A stretch of DNA of 64,000 bases from Enhydrobacter sp. (GTDB lineage Bacteria; Pseudomonadota; Alphaproteobacteria; Reyranellales; Reyranellaceae). The stretch spans positions 3,405,001-3,469,000 of the forward strand of contig NZ_CP126889.1 in the NCBI RefSeq assembly GCF_030246845.1, in the 5' to 3' direction. The position numbers and the translations under genes were made by a program. The notes under the pieces were generated by a model, which worked only from the letters and a program-made list of their open reading frames with translations, was not told the origin of the DNA and did not search any database. The stretch's first letter is position 1; every line of letters begins with the position of its first letter. This document shows, piece after piece, positions 27,366 to 36,078 of this stretch.

Positions 27366-27587
27366 ATGGCCCGTTGTTCTGACCTTACGCCTGAAAAGCT
27401 GGATGAGTATCGAGCTTCCGGAGGCCAGATCAGGAAATGTCCGCCGATGGCCGTGCGAGGGGCCGGCTACATCGTCGAATACTGGCGGGGCAGCTTCTAT
27501 CCCGTGATGCGGGGCGGAGAAGAGAAACAGCTCGGGGGAAACAAGGGCAGCCGGAAAGGGCGAGGGTTGAAACATCGCCGCGGCTAG
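27366..27587 (+). CDS. Possible small protein (73 aa) between HTH remnant and intact HTH gene
   Basis: Starts ATG 27366 with a GGGAG site about 8 nt upstream and is in frame with the decayed copy before it. Product MARCSDLTPEKLDEYRASGG..., then GAGYIVEYWRGSFYPVMRGG and a basic tail. No family recognised. It could be a genuine small gene or chance frame; it would belong to the same transcript as the downstream HTH and VIT-VWA genes. Confidence 0.35.
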   Translation: MARCSDLTPEKLDEYRASGGQIRKCPPMAVRGAGYIVEYWRGSFYPVMRGGEEKQLGGNKGSRKGRGLKHRRG

Positions 27588-27611
27588 AACGTATCTGTCA
27601 AAGCAGTACTC

Positions 27612-27965
27612 ATGACCCTTCAAGAACTGTCTGACGCCCTTGGTGTCCCACCCCGTCAGATCCGTTTCATGATCGCTGAGGGCTGCTTACCTCCGGCGAA
27701 TAGTACGGGCCGGGCCGCCGACGCCTATGACGAGAACCACCTCGCCAAAGGGCACAAATACGTCACGCTGCATCGCTTGGGGATGAAGCCGCAAGCGATA
27801 AAGGTGCTGATGGCATTCGACGATGCCATCCCGATTTTCCAGGGGCACGGACTGGAATTGCGGGTCGATCCATCGATCGCCCCCGGAACAATCGATCTCA
27901 AAGCCGCACTGTCCGATATCACCCGTGCGTTGCGTGTCTATCTGTCGAAGGAGAAACCGTCTTGA
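27612..27965 (+). CDS. MerR-like helix-turn-helix regulator
   Basis: A 117-aa protein with a MerR-type N-terminal winged HTH (LQELSDALGVPPRQIRFMIAEGCLPP..., then HLAKGHKYVTLHRLGMKPQAIKVLM) and a short C-terminal part (about 75-117) without cysteine-type metal sites. Its stop overlaps the TTG start of the VIT-VWA gene (TTGA), so both are made together. Likely regulator of its own operon through the dyad at 27183-27209 (inference). Confidence 0.75.
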   Translation: MTLQELSDALGVPPRQIRFMIAEGCLPPANSTGRAADAYDENHLAKGHKYVTLHRLGMKPQAIKVLMAFDDAIPIFQGHGLELRVDPSIAPGTIDLKAALSDITRALRVYLSKEKPS

Positions 27966-29929
27966 GCCTTTCTGCACTCGGCCATCCCCTAGAAACCCTC
28001 AGCGAAGGGGCGAACGCCGTGATCGATGGGGAGCCCCGTCCGTTGCCGCTCAAGGAAACGCGGATTCACGTTGACGTCTGCAATGGGCTTGCAACCGTCA
28101 CGATAACACGCATTCTTGTGAATGTTGAGGACTCGCCGATCGAGGTCTTGCTCACCATCCCTACTCCCTTTGAGGCGGTGATGACTGGTCTTTCGGCGAT
28201 AGTGGATGGCCGAAAACTCAACGCCGTCGCCCAGGGAGTGAGGGCGGCGCGCGCGACATATGAGGACGCGATCGACGGCGGCAAACTGGCTGTGCTGCAT
28301 GAAGAGCCAATGCGCGGCATTCATATACTTTCTGTCAGCCAGCTGGCCCCCGGCAAAATGGTCGAAGTCACTGCAGAATTGACCATGCCGTTGGCTCTTC
28401 ACCGGGACAGCCCCCTCCTGCGGCTCCCTTTCACGGTCGGTCAAGTTTACGGTCAGTCGCCGTTTCTTCCAGCCGACGACATCGCCGTCGATCCAGCACT
28501 CCGTCTTAGTGGCCGCTTGTCGATCTCCGAGATAGCTGGGAAGGCGGTTTTTGTGTCCGGCACCCCCGTCGAGCAAGGGATGACTATCCCGCTGTCTCAA
28601 TCTCTCGAGCTTCTGTTCCTGGACCAGGCTTTCGGTGCGGTGGAAGGCCGCGACGCGATCGGGCGACGCGTCCATCTGATGCTGTCAGTGCCGCCAACCT
28701 CAGCCGGCAACCTCGACATCGCCATCCTCTTCGATCGCTCGGGTTCGACATCTAGCGCTGTCGGCATGCATCGTCTTTCAGTGCACGAGGCCATGAGCCG
28801 CGGCCTGCAATCGGCCCTCGGCACACTGAAAGGAGATGACCGCGCCGAGCTGTGGGAATTCAATGACGAGGCGAAACTCGTCACATGGCGGAGCGGGCAA
28901 CCTATATTCAGCGGACCGCATGGCGGCACTCAGTTGGGCAATGCTATTGCTACGACACTGGCTAATCGCTGCAAGCCGATACTTGTTCTGACGGATGGGC
29001 TCACCTACGCGACCGAAGTGCAGGCGGCTGCGGCATGTCGCGCGCCGATCTTCGCAATCCTCGTGGGCGAGACAAGCCTCGATGCCATGGTTGGCCATCT
29101 TGCAGCGAGCACCGGCGGTCAGGCTTTCGTTGCCGCCGGTGACGATGTTGGGCCTGCTGTCGCGGCCGCGCTCGATGCCATGAGGCGGGGCTCAAAACCT
29201 TTGGACGGCAAAGTGTCGGGAGGTCAGCCGACAAATCTTCTGGCGATGCGCGGGGGTGTCTCGATCAAAGCCGATTGGTCCGTTGAAACCTCTGACGCTC
29301 CATGTGATGCGGTCGGCCGGTTCGCCGCCGCCCTTGCGTTGCCTCTCGTCAGCGAGGAACAGGCAGAGTCATTGGCGGTTGCGCATGGACTCACCTGTCA
29401 TCTTACGAGTCTTGTCCTGGTCGACGAGGTGGGCGAAGCGCTCGGAGGTTTGCCTCTTACGCGCAAGGTCCCTCTTCCAGATTTCGAACGCCGTATTCCA
29501 AATTTCCATCGCCGTCTTCCAGATTTCGCAAGCGTCGACGGTGCCCACCCCCAACCACTCCCGGCATTTGCCCGGAAGGAGGGACATGGAGTGCGCTGGC
29601 GCATGTTGAGGTCATTTCTCGATATGTTTGAGGTGATGGCGATCATCGATTGGGACATGTTGGCGGATGCAATTGCCCGGCTCGACTATGCTGTTTGGCC
29701 AAAGTACCTGTCCGAATATGCAACCAGGATGGGCAAGCGCGACAGAATCAAGAAACTCGCCCACAAGACCAACCTCGATCCGAGGGCCGTTGCCGTTCTG
29801 CTCCTCGCCAAATGCGGTGCAGAGTGGAGCAGAGGCGCCGCCCGCGCAGCACGGTTCCTCTCGCGAGGACTTTCCAAGGAGGCTCTAGCGGCAATCGAAG
29901 AAGAAGCACGCCAGATGGGCCAGCGTTGA
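27962..29929 (+). CDS. VIT and von Willebrand factor A domain protein
   Basis: A 655-aa protein, apparently cytoplasmic (no signal peptide). The N-terminal VIT domain (about 15-145: TRIHVDVCNGLATVTITRIL, RAARATYEDAIDGGKLAVL) is followed by a VWA domain with a MIDAS-type DRSGSTSS near 258 and LVLTDGLTYATEV. A proline-rich linker with a threefold repeat follows (about 505-525), then a helical C-terminal region ending in AAIEEEARQMGQR. VIT-VWA proteins act as scaffolds; the bacterial role is unknown. TTG 27962 overlaps the HTH stop. Confidence 0.85.
   Translation: MSLSALGHPLETLSEGANAVIDGEPRPLPLKETRIHVDVCNGLATVTITRILVNVEDSPIEVLLTIPTPFEAVMTGLSAIVDGRKLNAVAQGVRAARATYEDAIDGGKLAVLHEEPMRGIHILSVSQLAPGKMVEVTAELTMPLALHRDSPLLRLPFTVGQVYGQSPFLPADDIAVDPALRLSGRLSISEIAGKAVFVSGTPVEQGMTIPLSQSLELLFLDQAFGAVEGRDAIGRRVHLMLSVPPTSAGNLDIAILFDRSGSTSSAVGMHRLSVHEAMSRGLQSALGTLKGDDRAELWEFNDEAKLVTWRSGQPIFSGPHGGTQLGNAIATTLANRCKPILVLTDGLTYATEVQAAAACRAPIFAILVGETSLDAMVGHLAASTGGQAFVAAGDDVGPAVAAALDAMRRGSKPLDGKVSGGQPTNLLAMRGGVSIKADWSVETSDAPCDAVGRFAAALALPLVSEEQAESLAVAHGLTCHLTSLVLVDEVGEALGGLPLTRKVPLPDFERRIPNFHRRLPDFASVDGAHPQPLPAFARKEGHGVRWRMLRSFLDMFEVMAIIDWDMLADAIARLDYAVWPKYLSEYATRMGKRDRIKKLAHKTNLDPRAVAVLLLAKCGAEWSRGAARAARFLSRGLSKEALAAIEEEARQMGQR
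29474..29536 (+). repeat. Three tandem 21-nt repeats within the VIT-VWA gene
   Basis: Units at 29474-29494, 29495-29515 and 29516-29536 share the pattern CTTCCAGATTTCGAACGCCGT with few changes and encode LPDFERR / IPNFHRR / LPDFASV. The 7-residue period in a Pro-rich linker suggests slippage-prone length variation. Confidence 0.8.
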
Positions 29930-30184
29930 ACATTCTGGCAACTGCTGTACCGTCACCTCAAATTGGAGCCTTGAGATGACTTCGCCGAAGAATGGAATTT
30001 CAGGACGCCGCATTCGCGTTTGGCGATCTGAAGATGTTGACAAGGAAACAAGGCAGAAGGATTCAACCCAATTACCTTCACCAAAGCCGACGATACCGGG
30101 GCGCAGAAATAACACATCCAACCCAACCACAAGACGCTGGACCAGAACGCCGAGTGGTGCGGCACGTTACGGCGGCTGGAGGGG
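29930..30184 (+). other. Gap before the F-x-WP repeat gene, with coding-like remnant
   Basis: No intact gene. In the frame of the following gene, codons after a TAA at 30110-30112 read on without stops into ATG 30185 (…LDQNAEWCGTLRRLEG), and a coding-like stretch also precedes that TAA. There is no ATG, GTG or TTG between. Either the gene once began further upstream and is now truncated, or it starts at a rare codon. Confidence 0.4.
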
Positions 30185-30970
30185 ATGAAGGCAAGATTCT
30201 GGCGCGATGAGGCGAAGGCGGCCTACAAGTTCGCTCGCACCATTCTAGCTGCGTTCATTGACAACAAGCGTCCGCAAGACATCAAGGCCCCCGATGGCTC
30301 GTCGTTTCTCTGGCCAACCGAGGAGCAAATCAAAGGCCAGCAGAAATCGTCGATCCGTCGCTGTTACTCGCTGTCCGTAAGGATCCAGAGAGGCGATGCC
30401 ATTCTCAAAAGCGAGGCCTCAGCGGAATTAAGCTGGCTTGCGTGGGTCGGCCCCGCTGCCTGGCAAAAGGTTGACAATGACCACTTCAGATTCGTGAAGA
30501 AAGTCCTGGAGGCTGTGCGGGATGGCCAACAGCCTTCAGATATTCGTAAGCCGGACGGGGACTACTTTGTCTGGCCGACAACAGAAGTTGGGGTGGACGC
30601 CGGCGGCGGCGACGTTGATCCGCCAGTCGAGTTTGGAGTTCTCAGGGCAAGAGGGTATCGGGTGGGAAAAAGCGCGAAACCGACCTCCGAACGGTGGGTG
30701 ACGCTTAGGCGCGTTTATGAGGAACCACTCGACGACTTGGCCCGCTCTGTTATCAATTTGGATGAGTGGGGCTATCCACGTTCATCCAGGAGACTTTGCA
30801 AGCTTGCCAACGCTATCGCTTCCTTCACGAGGAACATGAAGCGAAGGAGCGACGGCAGCGATTTGGCGGTGCGCCATTGGACAACGGATTTGAGCTATCT
30901 CAAGCGCACTTACTACGATGGCAAGCACGAACCTTACTTTTTGTGGCCTCAAGCTCCAGCGCAGGACTAA
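30185..30970 (+). CDS. Unrecognised protein with repeated P-DI--PDG--F-WP motifs
   Basis: A 261-aa basic protein of no known family. Two homologous segments (about 15-46 and 100-133) end in PQDIKAPDGSSFLWPT and PSDIRKPDGDYFVWPT, and a third, degenerate one ends HEPYFLWPQ (about 249-256). The repeats look like small helix-hairpin modules. GGAGG lies only 2 nt from ATG 30185, an unusually short spacing, so the start is uncertain. Lower GC than neighbouring core genes; same strand as the VIT-VWA gene, 255 nt downstream. Confidence 0.6.
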   Translation: MKARFWRDEAKAAYKFARTILAAFIDNKRPQDIKAPDGSSFLWPTEEQIKGQQKSSIRRCYSLSVRIQRGDAILKSEASAELSWLAWVGPAAWQKVDNDHFRFVKKVLEAVRDGQQPSDIRKPDGDYFVWPTTEVGVDAGGGDVDPPVEFGVLRARGYRVGKSAKPTSERWVTLRRVYEEPLDDLARSVINLDEWGYPRSSRRLCKLANAIASFTRNMKRRSDGSDLAVRHWTTDLSYLKRTYYDGKHEPYFLWPQAPAQD

Positions 30971-31158
30971 TCCGCTCAGGTCGCCGTGGATCGATCTTGC
31001 ATTGCCCGACCGTTGGTGTTGGTCGAATAGTTTCCGCGGCGCGCGTGTTCGGCTTCGCCAGTCTGCTCTACTTCGCGGCATAGGGATGTTCGGCGATGCC
31101 ACATCAACATAAGCGCGTCGGAACCTTTGTGTAGCCACTGGCCGCGCTGCAACGACGC

Positions 31159-32223
31159 CTAGTTGCCGATGATCCAGGGCGCGCCGGACGCGATCGCGAT
31201 CTCGCGCACCTTGGCGAGCAGGTTGGGGCCGACGGGGATGCCGGTCTTCATGCGCTCGGTCGCGATGCGGCGCTCGGGATCGCCCGCGACCTGGACCGGC
31301 TTGGCGGGATCGACAGGCCTGGTGGCGCGCAGCGTGTCACAGAAGGCGGCGACGTCGGCCCTGAAGTCGGCGATGTCGCGGAACATGCCGGGATCGAGCG
31401 CCAGGAAGAAGTGGCCGATGTCGATCGGGCCGGGCTTCGTATTGCGCGTCGGGTCGGTCACCATCAGGCCGCCAGACAACGCCGAGCTCAGGATGTTGAC
31501 CATGGCGCCGAGGCCATAGCCCTTGTGGCTGCTGCCTTCGGGCGTCCCGCCCAGCGGCGTCATGAAGCCACCCTTGCTGACCTCCTTCGGATCGTTGCTG
31601 GGCTGGCCGTCCCTGGTGACCAGCCAGCCGGTCGGTGCCGGCAGATTCTCGTTCGCCTTGTTGCGGATCTTGCCGGCCGCCACGGTCGTGGTCGCCATGT
31701 CGAGCAGGAAGGGCTGGCCCGGCTTGCCGGGTGCCGCGAAGGCGATCGGATCGGTGCCGAGCCGTGCCTGCGCGCCATTGGTGGGCGCCACCTGGATGCC
31801 GCTGGCCGAGGTCGTGACCATGCCGATCAGGTCCGATTCGGCCGCCATCAGCGCATAGAAGCCGCAGGCACCGAAGTGGCCGGAGCTGCGCACCGCCGCG
31901 ACGCCGATGCCGGTCTTCCTCGCCTTCTCGATGGCTATCTCCATGCCTCGCCGTGCGTTGGGATGACCAAGCCCGCCGCCGCCATCGATCAACACGGAGA
32001 CCGGCGTCTCCTTGACGATCTTCGGTTCGGCGCGCATGTCGAGCTTGTTGCTGCGCCGGCGCTCGTCGTACGGCGGCACCATCGAGATGCCGTGCGTGTC
32101 GATACCGTGCAGGTCGGCCCAGCTCATGATCTCGGCGGTGCTGGCTGCGGTCGGGGCCGGCATGCCCCACGCCTGGAGGATCAGCTCGAGCTGCTTGCGA
32201 TGAGTCTCGTAGGACGCTGGCAT
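31159..32223 (-). CDS. Ldh family (malate/L-lactate type) oxidoreductase
   Basis: A 354-aa NAD(P)-dependent dehydrogenase of the Ldh_2 family: SWADLHGIDTHGISMVP with catalytic His, SSGHFGACGFYALMAAE, NGAQARLGTDPIAFAAPG, LDMATTTVAAGKI and HKGYGLGAMV. Members act on malate, lactate, ureidoglycolate or 2,3-diketo-gulonate-type substrates. It lies 13 nt from the SMP-30 lactonase gene on the same strand, pointing to a sugar-acid or hydroxy-acid pathway. Confidence 0.9.
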   Translation of the reverse strand: MPASYETHRKQLELILQAWGMPAPTAASTAEIMSWADLHGIDTHGISMVPPYDERRRSNKLDMRAEPKIVKETPVSVLIDGGGGLGHPNARRGMEIAIEKARKTGIGVAAVRSSGHFGACGFYALMAAESDLIGMVTTSASGIQVAPTNGAQARLGTDPIAFAAPGKPGQPFLLDMATTTVAAGKIRNKANENLPAPTGWLVTRDGQPSNDPKEVSKGGFMTPLGGTPEGSSHKGYGLGAMVNILSSALSGGLMVTDPTRNTKPGPIDIGHFFLALDPGMFRDIADFRADVAAFCDTLRATRPVDPAKPVQVAGDPERRIATERMKTGIPVGPNLLAKVREIAIASGAPWIIGN

Positions 32224-32236
32224 TCGTTGCTCCTGG

Positions 32237-33190
32237 TCAACCGCCGGCCACGCCCTGCGCCTCGACGTAAAGCGCGTAGACGGACTGGCTGGCGGTCATG
32301 AACAGGCGGTTGCGCTTCCTGCCGCCGAAGCAGAGGTTGGCGCAGCGTTCGGGCAGCAGGATGCGGCCGATCAGGGTGCCATCCGGCGCGAACACCGCAA
32401 CGCCGTCCTGACCCTCGCCGCCCGAGAAGCCCGCCCACACATTGCCCTCGGTGTCGACGCGGATGCCGTCGGCAAAGCCCGGCGAGGCGTCGAAGAACAG
32501 CCGGCCGTTGATCGCCTTGCCGTCGGCGATGTCGTAGACGTGCGTGGTGCGCGTGCCGTCGGGCGTGTCGACGACATAGAGCCTCGATTCGTCGGGCGAG
32601 AAGGCAAGCCCGTTCGGCCGCTCCATGTCGCCGACCGCGATGGTGAGCTTGCCGGTCGCGGGATCGAGCTTGTAGACGCGGTACGGCATCTCCTTCGGCG
32701 CCTTGTCGCCGAGATAGTTGCCGCGGATGCCCGCGCCGTTGTCGCTGAACCAGATCGTGCCGTCGGACTTCACGATCACGTCGTTCGGCCCGGTGAGCCG
32801 CGTGCCCTCGAAGTTGTCGGCCAGCACCGTGACCGTGCCGTCGTGCTCGGTGCGGGTCAGCGTCCGGCTGCCGAGCTCACAGGTGATCAGCCGGCCCTGA
32901 CGGTCGCGGGTGTTGCCGTCAGGATAGCCCGCGGGATTGCGCAAGGTGGCGACCGCACCGCTGATCTCGTCCCAGCGCACCAGCGCATCGTTGGGGATGT
33001 CGGAGAACAGCAGGTAGCGGCCATCGCCGTAGTACGCCGGGCCCTCGGTGAATCGGAAGCCGGTGGCGATGCGCTCGATCGCGGCCATCGGCACCACCAG
33101 ATGCCGGAAGCGCTTGTCGAGCACGACGACGTCGGGATCGGGATAGCGGATGGGCGCTGAAGACTCCCAGCGCGACGGACCTTGAGCCAT
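32237..33190 (-). CDS. SMP-30/gluconolactonase family protein
   Basis: A 317-aa six-bladed propeller lactonase: FTEGPAYYGDGRYLLFSDI with metal-binding Glu, TGPNDVIVKSDGTIWFSD with Asn, RPNGLAFSPDESRLYVVD and FADGIRVDTEGNVWAG with Asp. It hydrolyses sugar lactones. ATG 33190 was selected as the beginning of the homologous protein. Upstream of the Ldh-family gene and divergent from the SDR gene. Confidence 0.92.
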   Translation of the reverse strand: MAQGPSRWESSAPIRYPDPDVVVLDKRFRHLVVPMAAIERIATGFRFTEGPAYYGDGRYLLFSDIPNDALVRWDEISGAVATLRNPAGYPDGNTRDRQGRLITCELGSRTLTRTEHDGTVTVLADNFEGTRLTGPNDVIVKSDGTIWFSDNGAGIRGNYLGDKAPKEMPYRVYKLDPATGKLTIAVGDMERPNGLAFSPDESRLYVVDTPDGTRTTHVYDIADGKAINGRLFFDASPGFADGIRVDTEGNVWAGFSGGEGQDGVAVFAPDGTLIGRILLPERCANLCFGGRKRNRLFMTASQSVYALYVEAQGVAGG

Positions 33191-33277
33191 AGGGGTACTC
33201 CTCCGCGCCGGAGTGGACACCGATACGTCGCCGTCTGCAAACTGCGGTGAAGAGATCGGATCGGGAGAAATCGCATC

Positions 33278-34024
33278 ATGAAAATCGACTTCACGGGCAA
33301 GAAGGCCATCGTCTGCGGCGGGAGCCGCGGCATCGGCAAGGCGATCGCGCTGGGCATCGCCGAGGCGGGCGGCGACGTGTCGATCTGCGCCCGCGACGTC
33401 GCTACGCTCGAGAAGACCAAGGCCGAGATCGCGAGCCACGGCCACAAGGTCCATGTCGCGAGCGTCGATCTCGCCAAGGGCGATGCAGTGCGCACCTACG
33501 TGAAGGAAGCGGTCGCGGCGCTGGGCGGGCTCGACGTTCTGGTCAACAACGCCTCGGCCTTCGGCAACACCGACGACGACCAGGGTTGGACCTCGAGCCT
33601 GCAGATCGACATGCTGGCGATCGTGCATGCCACGCAGGAGGCGCTGCCGGCGCTGCAGAAGTCCAAAGGCAGCGTGGTCAACATCTCCTCGATCTCGGCG
33701 CATCATCCCGCGGCGCGCCAGCCGCCCTACGGCGCGATCAAGGCGGCGGTGATCCACTACACCACCACCCAGGCGGCGATGTACGCCAAGGACCTGGTGC
33801 GGGTGAACTGCATCGCGCCGGGCTCGATCGAGTTCCCGGGCGGCGTGTGGGATCGCCGCAAGACCGAGAACCCGACGCTCTACGACACCACTCTGAAGTC
33901 GATCCCGTTCGGCCGCATGGGCCGGCCCGAAGAGGTAGCGAACGTGGCGCTGTTCCTGGCCTCGCCCCTTGCCTCCTGGGTGACCGGCCAGACGATTGCC
34001 GTGGCGGGTGCGCAGGGCCTTTAA
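33278..34024 (+). CDS. SDR family oxidoreductase
   Basis: A 248-aa short-chain dehydrogenase: GGSRGIGKAIA near 14-24, NNAS at about 90, the catalytic Ser in VNISSISAHHP and Tyr-Lys in PPYGAIKAA. The end VTGQTIAVAGAQGL is typical. Its TAA overlaps the ATG of the decayed amidohydrolase (TAATG), so the two were once co-translated. Probably a sugar or hydroxy-acid dehydrogenase, judged by neighbours. Confidence 0.92.
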   Translation: MKIDFTGKKAIVCGGSRGIGKAIALGIAEAGGDVSICARDVATLEKTKAEIASHGHKVHVASVDLAKGDAVRTYVKEAVAALGGLDVLVNNASAFGNTDDDQGWTSSLQIDMLAIVHATQEALPALQKSKGSVVNISSISAHHPAARQPPYGAIKAAVIHYTTTQAAMYAKDLVRVNCIAPGSIEFPGGVWDRRKTENPTLYDTTLKSIPFGRMGRPEEVANVALFLASPLASWVTGQTIAVAGAQGL

Positions 34025-34405
34025 TGGCGGCCGTGCAGCCGAAGAACTCGCAGATCAGCGCGCATCTGGCGGTGCGGCCGGACTGGCTGGCCAGCCCTGA
34101 TGCTGGGTGCGTCGGTGAGAAAGGTGCTGGAGGCTATGATCGTGGCGGGCGGCGGCCGGTTCCGAGGCATCCGCTACATCGCCTCCATGGATGCCGATCA
34201 AGCCGCCTGGGGCGCTACTGCCGTTCGGCCGATGGGCCTGCTGCTCGACAAGCGCGTGCGCGAAGGATTCGTGCAACTGGCGCCGCTCGGTCTCAGCTTC
34301 GACGCCTGGATCTACCATCCGCAGCTCGGCGATCTCGTGCGCTTTCCCGAGAAAGCCGATCTGTTCCACGGAACCGCATCGCGATTCTATCGGCTCGACA
34401 TTTGA
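34024..34405 (+). pseudogene. Amidohydrolase_2-type remnant with internal deletions
   Basis: Three pieces of one amidohydrolase can be seen. The start MAAVQPKNSQISAHLAVRPDWLA (frame of 34024) breaks off at about 34093. A central piece in another frame follows (LGASVRKVLEA, GGGRFRGIRYIASMDADQ, LGLSFDAWIYHPQLGDLV). The usual C-terminal end (FHGTASRFYRLDI) is joined directly to it. Metal-binding N-terminal DxHxH and the later barrel strands are missing, so it cannot be active. In related clusters such enzymes open lactones (family knowledge). Confidence 0.75.
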
Positions 34406-34416
34406 GGGAGTCCCGG

Positions 34417-35259
34417 ATGAGCCCCATCATCGTCACGCCGATCGCCGGCTCGCTTGGCGCCGAGGTGCGCGGCGTCGACCTGCTCACCATGGACAACCAG
34501 ACATGGGCGACCGTCCATCAGGCTTTCCTCGACCACAAGGTGATCGCAATCCGCGGCCAGGATCTCGGGCCGCAGGATATGATGGATGTCGGCGCGCGCT
34601 TCGGTGAGCCGAACCCCTACCCATTCGTGAAGGGGCTGGACGGCTTCCCGTTCCTGTTCGACGTGATCAAGGAGCCGGGCGAGCAGCGCAATTTCGGCGG
34701 CGGCTGGCATTCGGACACGACCTACATGAAGGCGCCGCCGATGGCGACGCTGTTGTACGCGCTCGAGACGCCGGCCAAGGGCGGCGACACGCTCTATTGC
34801 GACATGGTGGAGGCCTACAATTCACTGTCGCCAAAGATGAAGGAGATGCTCGGCAGCCTGAATGGAGTGTTCAGCGCCGGATTGAAGAGCTCGGGCGGCC
34901 GTTCGCTGCATCACGCCCAGATCGGCGGCATGAAGGTGACTGCAGGCGAGATGGCGGACTCCTATGAGGCCGTGCATCCGATCGTCCGGACCATTGAGGA
35001 GACCGGCCAGAAGGCGATCTACTGCAGCAAGGTCCACACCACGCACTTCGAGGGCATGACCGGCGATGAGAGCCAGCCGCTGATCGACTGGCTGGTGAGC
35101 CATGCGACGCGGCCGGAGTTCACCTGCCGCGTGCACTGGGAGCCCGGCACGCTGACGGTCTGGGACAATCGCCGCGTGATGCACAACGCGATCAACGACT
35201 ATCACGGCATGCGCCGCCATATGCGGCGACTCACCTCGGGGCCGACCATTCCGCTTTGA
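34417..35259 (+). CDS. TauD/TfdA family Fe(II)/2-oxoglutarate dioxygenase
   Basis: A 280-aa dioxygenase. The iron triad is visible as WHSDTTY (His, Asp) near 100-106 and VMHNAINDYHGMRRHMRRL (His, 2-OG-binding Arg) near the end. HKVIAIRGQDL and FLFDVIKEPGEQRNFGGGWH match the family. ATG 34417 has a GAGGGAG site. Substrate unknown; it ends the plus-strand catabolic set with the SDR gene. Confidence 0.92.
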   Translation: MSPIIVTPIAGSLGAEVRGVDLLTMDNQTWATVHQAFLDHKVIAIRGQDLGPQDMMDVGARFGEPNPYPFVKGLDGFPFLFDVIKEPGEQRNFGGGWHSDTTYMKAPPMATLLYALETPAKGGDTLYCDMVEAYNSLSPKMKEMLGSLNGVFSAGLKSSGGRSLHHAQIGGMKVTAGEMADSYEAVHPIVRTIEETGQKAIYCSKVHTTHFEGMTGDESQPLIDWLVSHATRPEFTCRVHWEPGTLTVWDNRRVMHNAINDYHGMRRHMRRLTSGPTIPL

Positions 35260-35325
35260 CGCGCCATGGGCCGGTAGGGCTCGCTGGCCGACTTGCGTTC
35301 CAATACGCGCCGTTCTTCGGGAATC

Positions 35326-35811
35326 CTAGAGCGACTTCACCATGTGGACCCGGATGTGGGGATCGAGGCCGTGGTCGGGCGGGCCGCGGCCCACGATCTC
35401 GAAGCCATGCCGGCGGTAGAGGCGAATGTTGGCCTCCGCCATCTCGGCGGTCTCGAGCGACAGGCCGCCAAGGCCGCGCGCTCGCGCCACATCGTCGATC
35501 CGCTGCAACAGCCAGCTCCCGACGCCGGTGCCCTGTATCGCCGGATCGACAGCGATCTGGTGGATGTAGAGGTCCTTCCCCCGTGGTTTCGTTCTGACGA
35601 CACCGACGATGCGTTCGCCGTCCAAAGCGACGTAGGCGTCGCCGCGCGCGAGTTCCGCCTCACCTCGCGCCCACTCTTCGGCAAAGCGGGCAGATCCCTC
35701 GGCTGGCCACTCGCGCCCCAAAGCGCGGACATAGGGCGTGAAGGCTGCGCGTATGACGCGCCAGACCTCTTCGGCCTCCGAAGGCATCGCCGTTCTGAAG
35801 GTCAGCACCAT
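35326..35811 (-). CDS. GNAT family N-acetyltransferase
   Basis: A 161-aa acetyltransferase: LYIHQIAVDPAIQGTGVGSWLL contains the acetyl-CoA pyrophosphate loop (Q-x-x-G-x-G), and LSLETAEMAEANIRLYRRHGF is motif B. ATG 35811 (MVLTFRTAMPSE) starts the domain; an in-frame codon 57 nt upstream would read through the terminator-like hairpin region. Substrate unknown. Confidence 0.9.
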   Translation of the reverse strand: MVLTFRTAMPSEAEEVWRVIRAAFTPYVRALGREWPAEGSARFAEEWARGEAELARGDAYVALDGERIVGVVRTKPRGKDLYIHQIAVDPAIQGTGVGSWLLQRIDDVARARGLGGLSLETAEMAEANIRLYRRHGFEIVGRGPPDHGLDPHIRVHMVKSL

Positions 35812-35825
35812 GGACGCACAATACC

Positions 35826-35858
35826 AAACAAAACGCCCGCCAGTGCGGCCGGCGGGCG
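35826..35858 (-). terminator. Rho-independent terminator on the minus strand
   Basis: Stem CGCCCGCC (35834-35841) pairs with GGCGGGCG (35851-35858) around a 9-nt loop. Reading on the minus strand it is followed by TTTTGTTTGG. It would end transcripts from the tRNA or response-regulator side before the GNAT gene. Confidence 0.65.
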
Positions 35859-36078
35859 CGTCGTTCAATCCGTGAGAAGAGGCCTACGCCCTATCTAAAC
35901 CTCGCTCAAGGCGATCTCTCTCGCCGGATGCATCGCAACGTGATGTCGTTGCAGAGCAACAAGTCAGTAAGGTGATCACACTTTCGCCGCACCGCAACGT
36001 CGTACCTGGCGAGAAAGGGCCGATTCCCGTACTCTATTCCAGATGGTCTCAGCAATCCGTTAGACCGCTGAGAGTGGT

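Noticed and set aside
29976..30188. Small plus-strand frame before the F-x-WP gene
   Set aside because: Overlaps in a different frame with coding-like remnant of the next gene; no homologue evident and basic low-complexity end.
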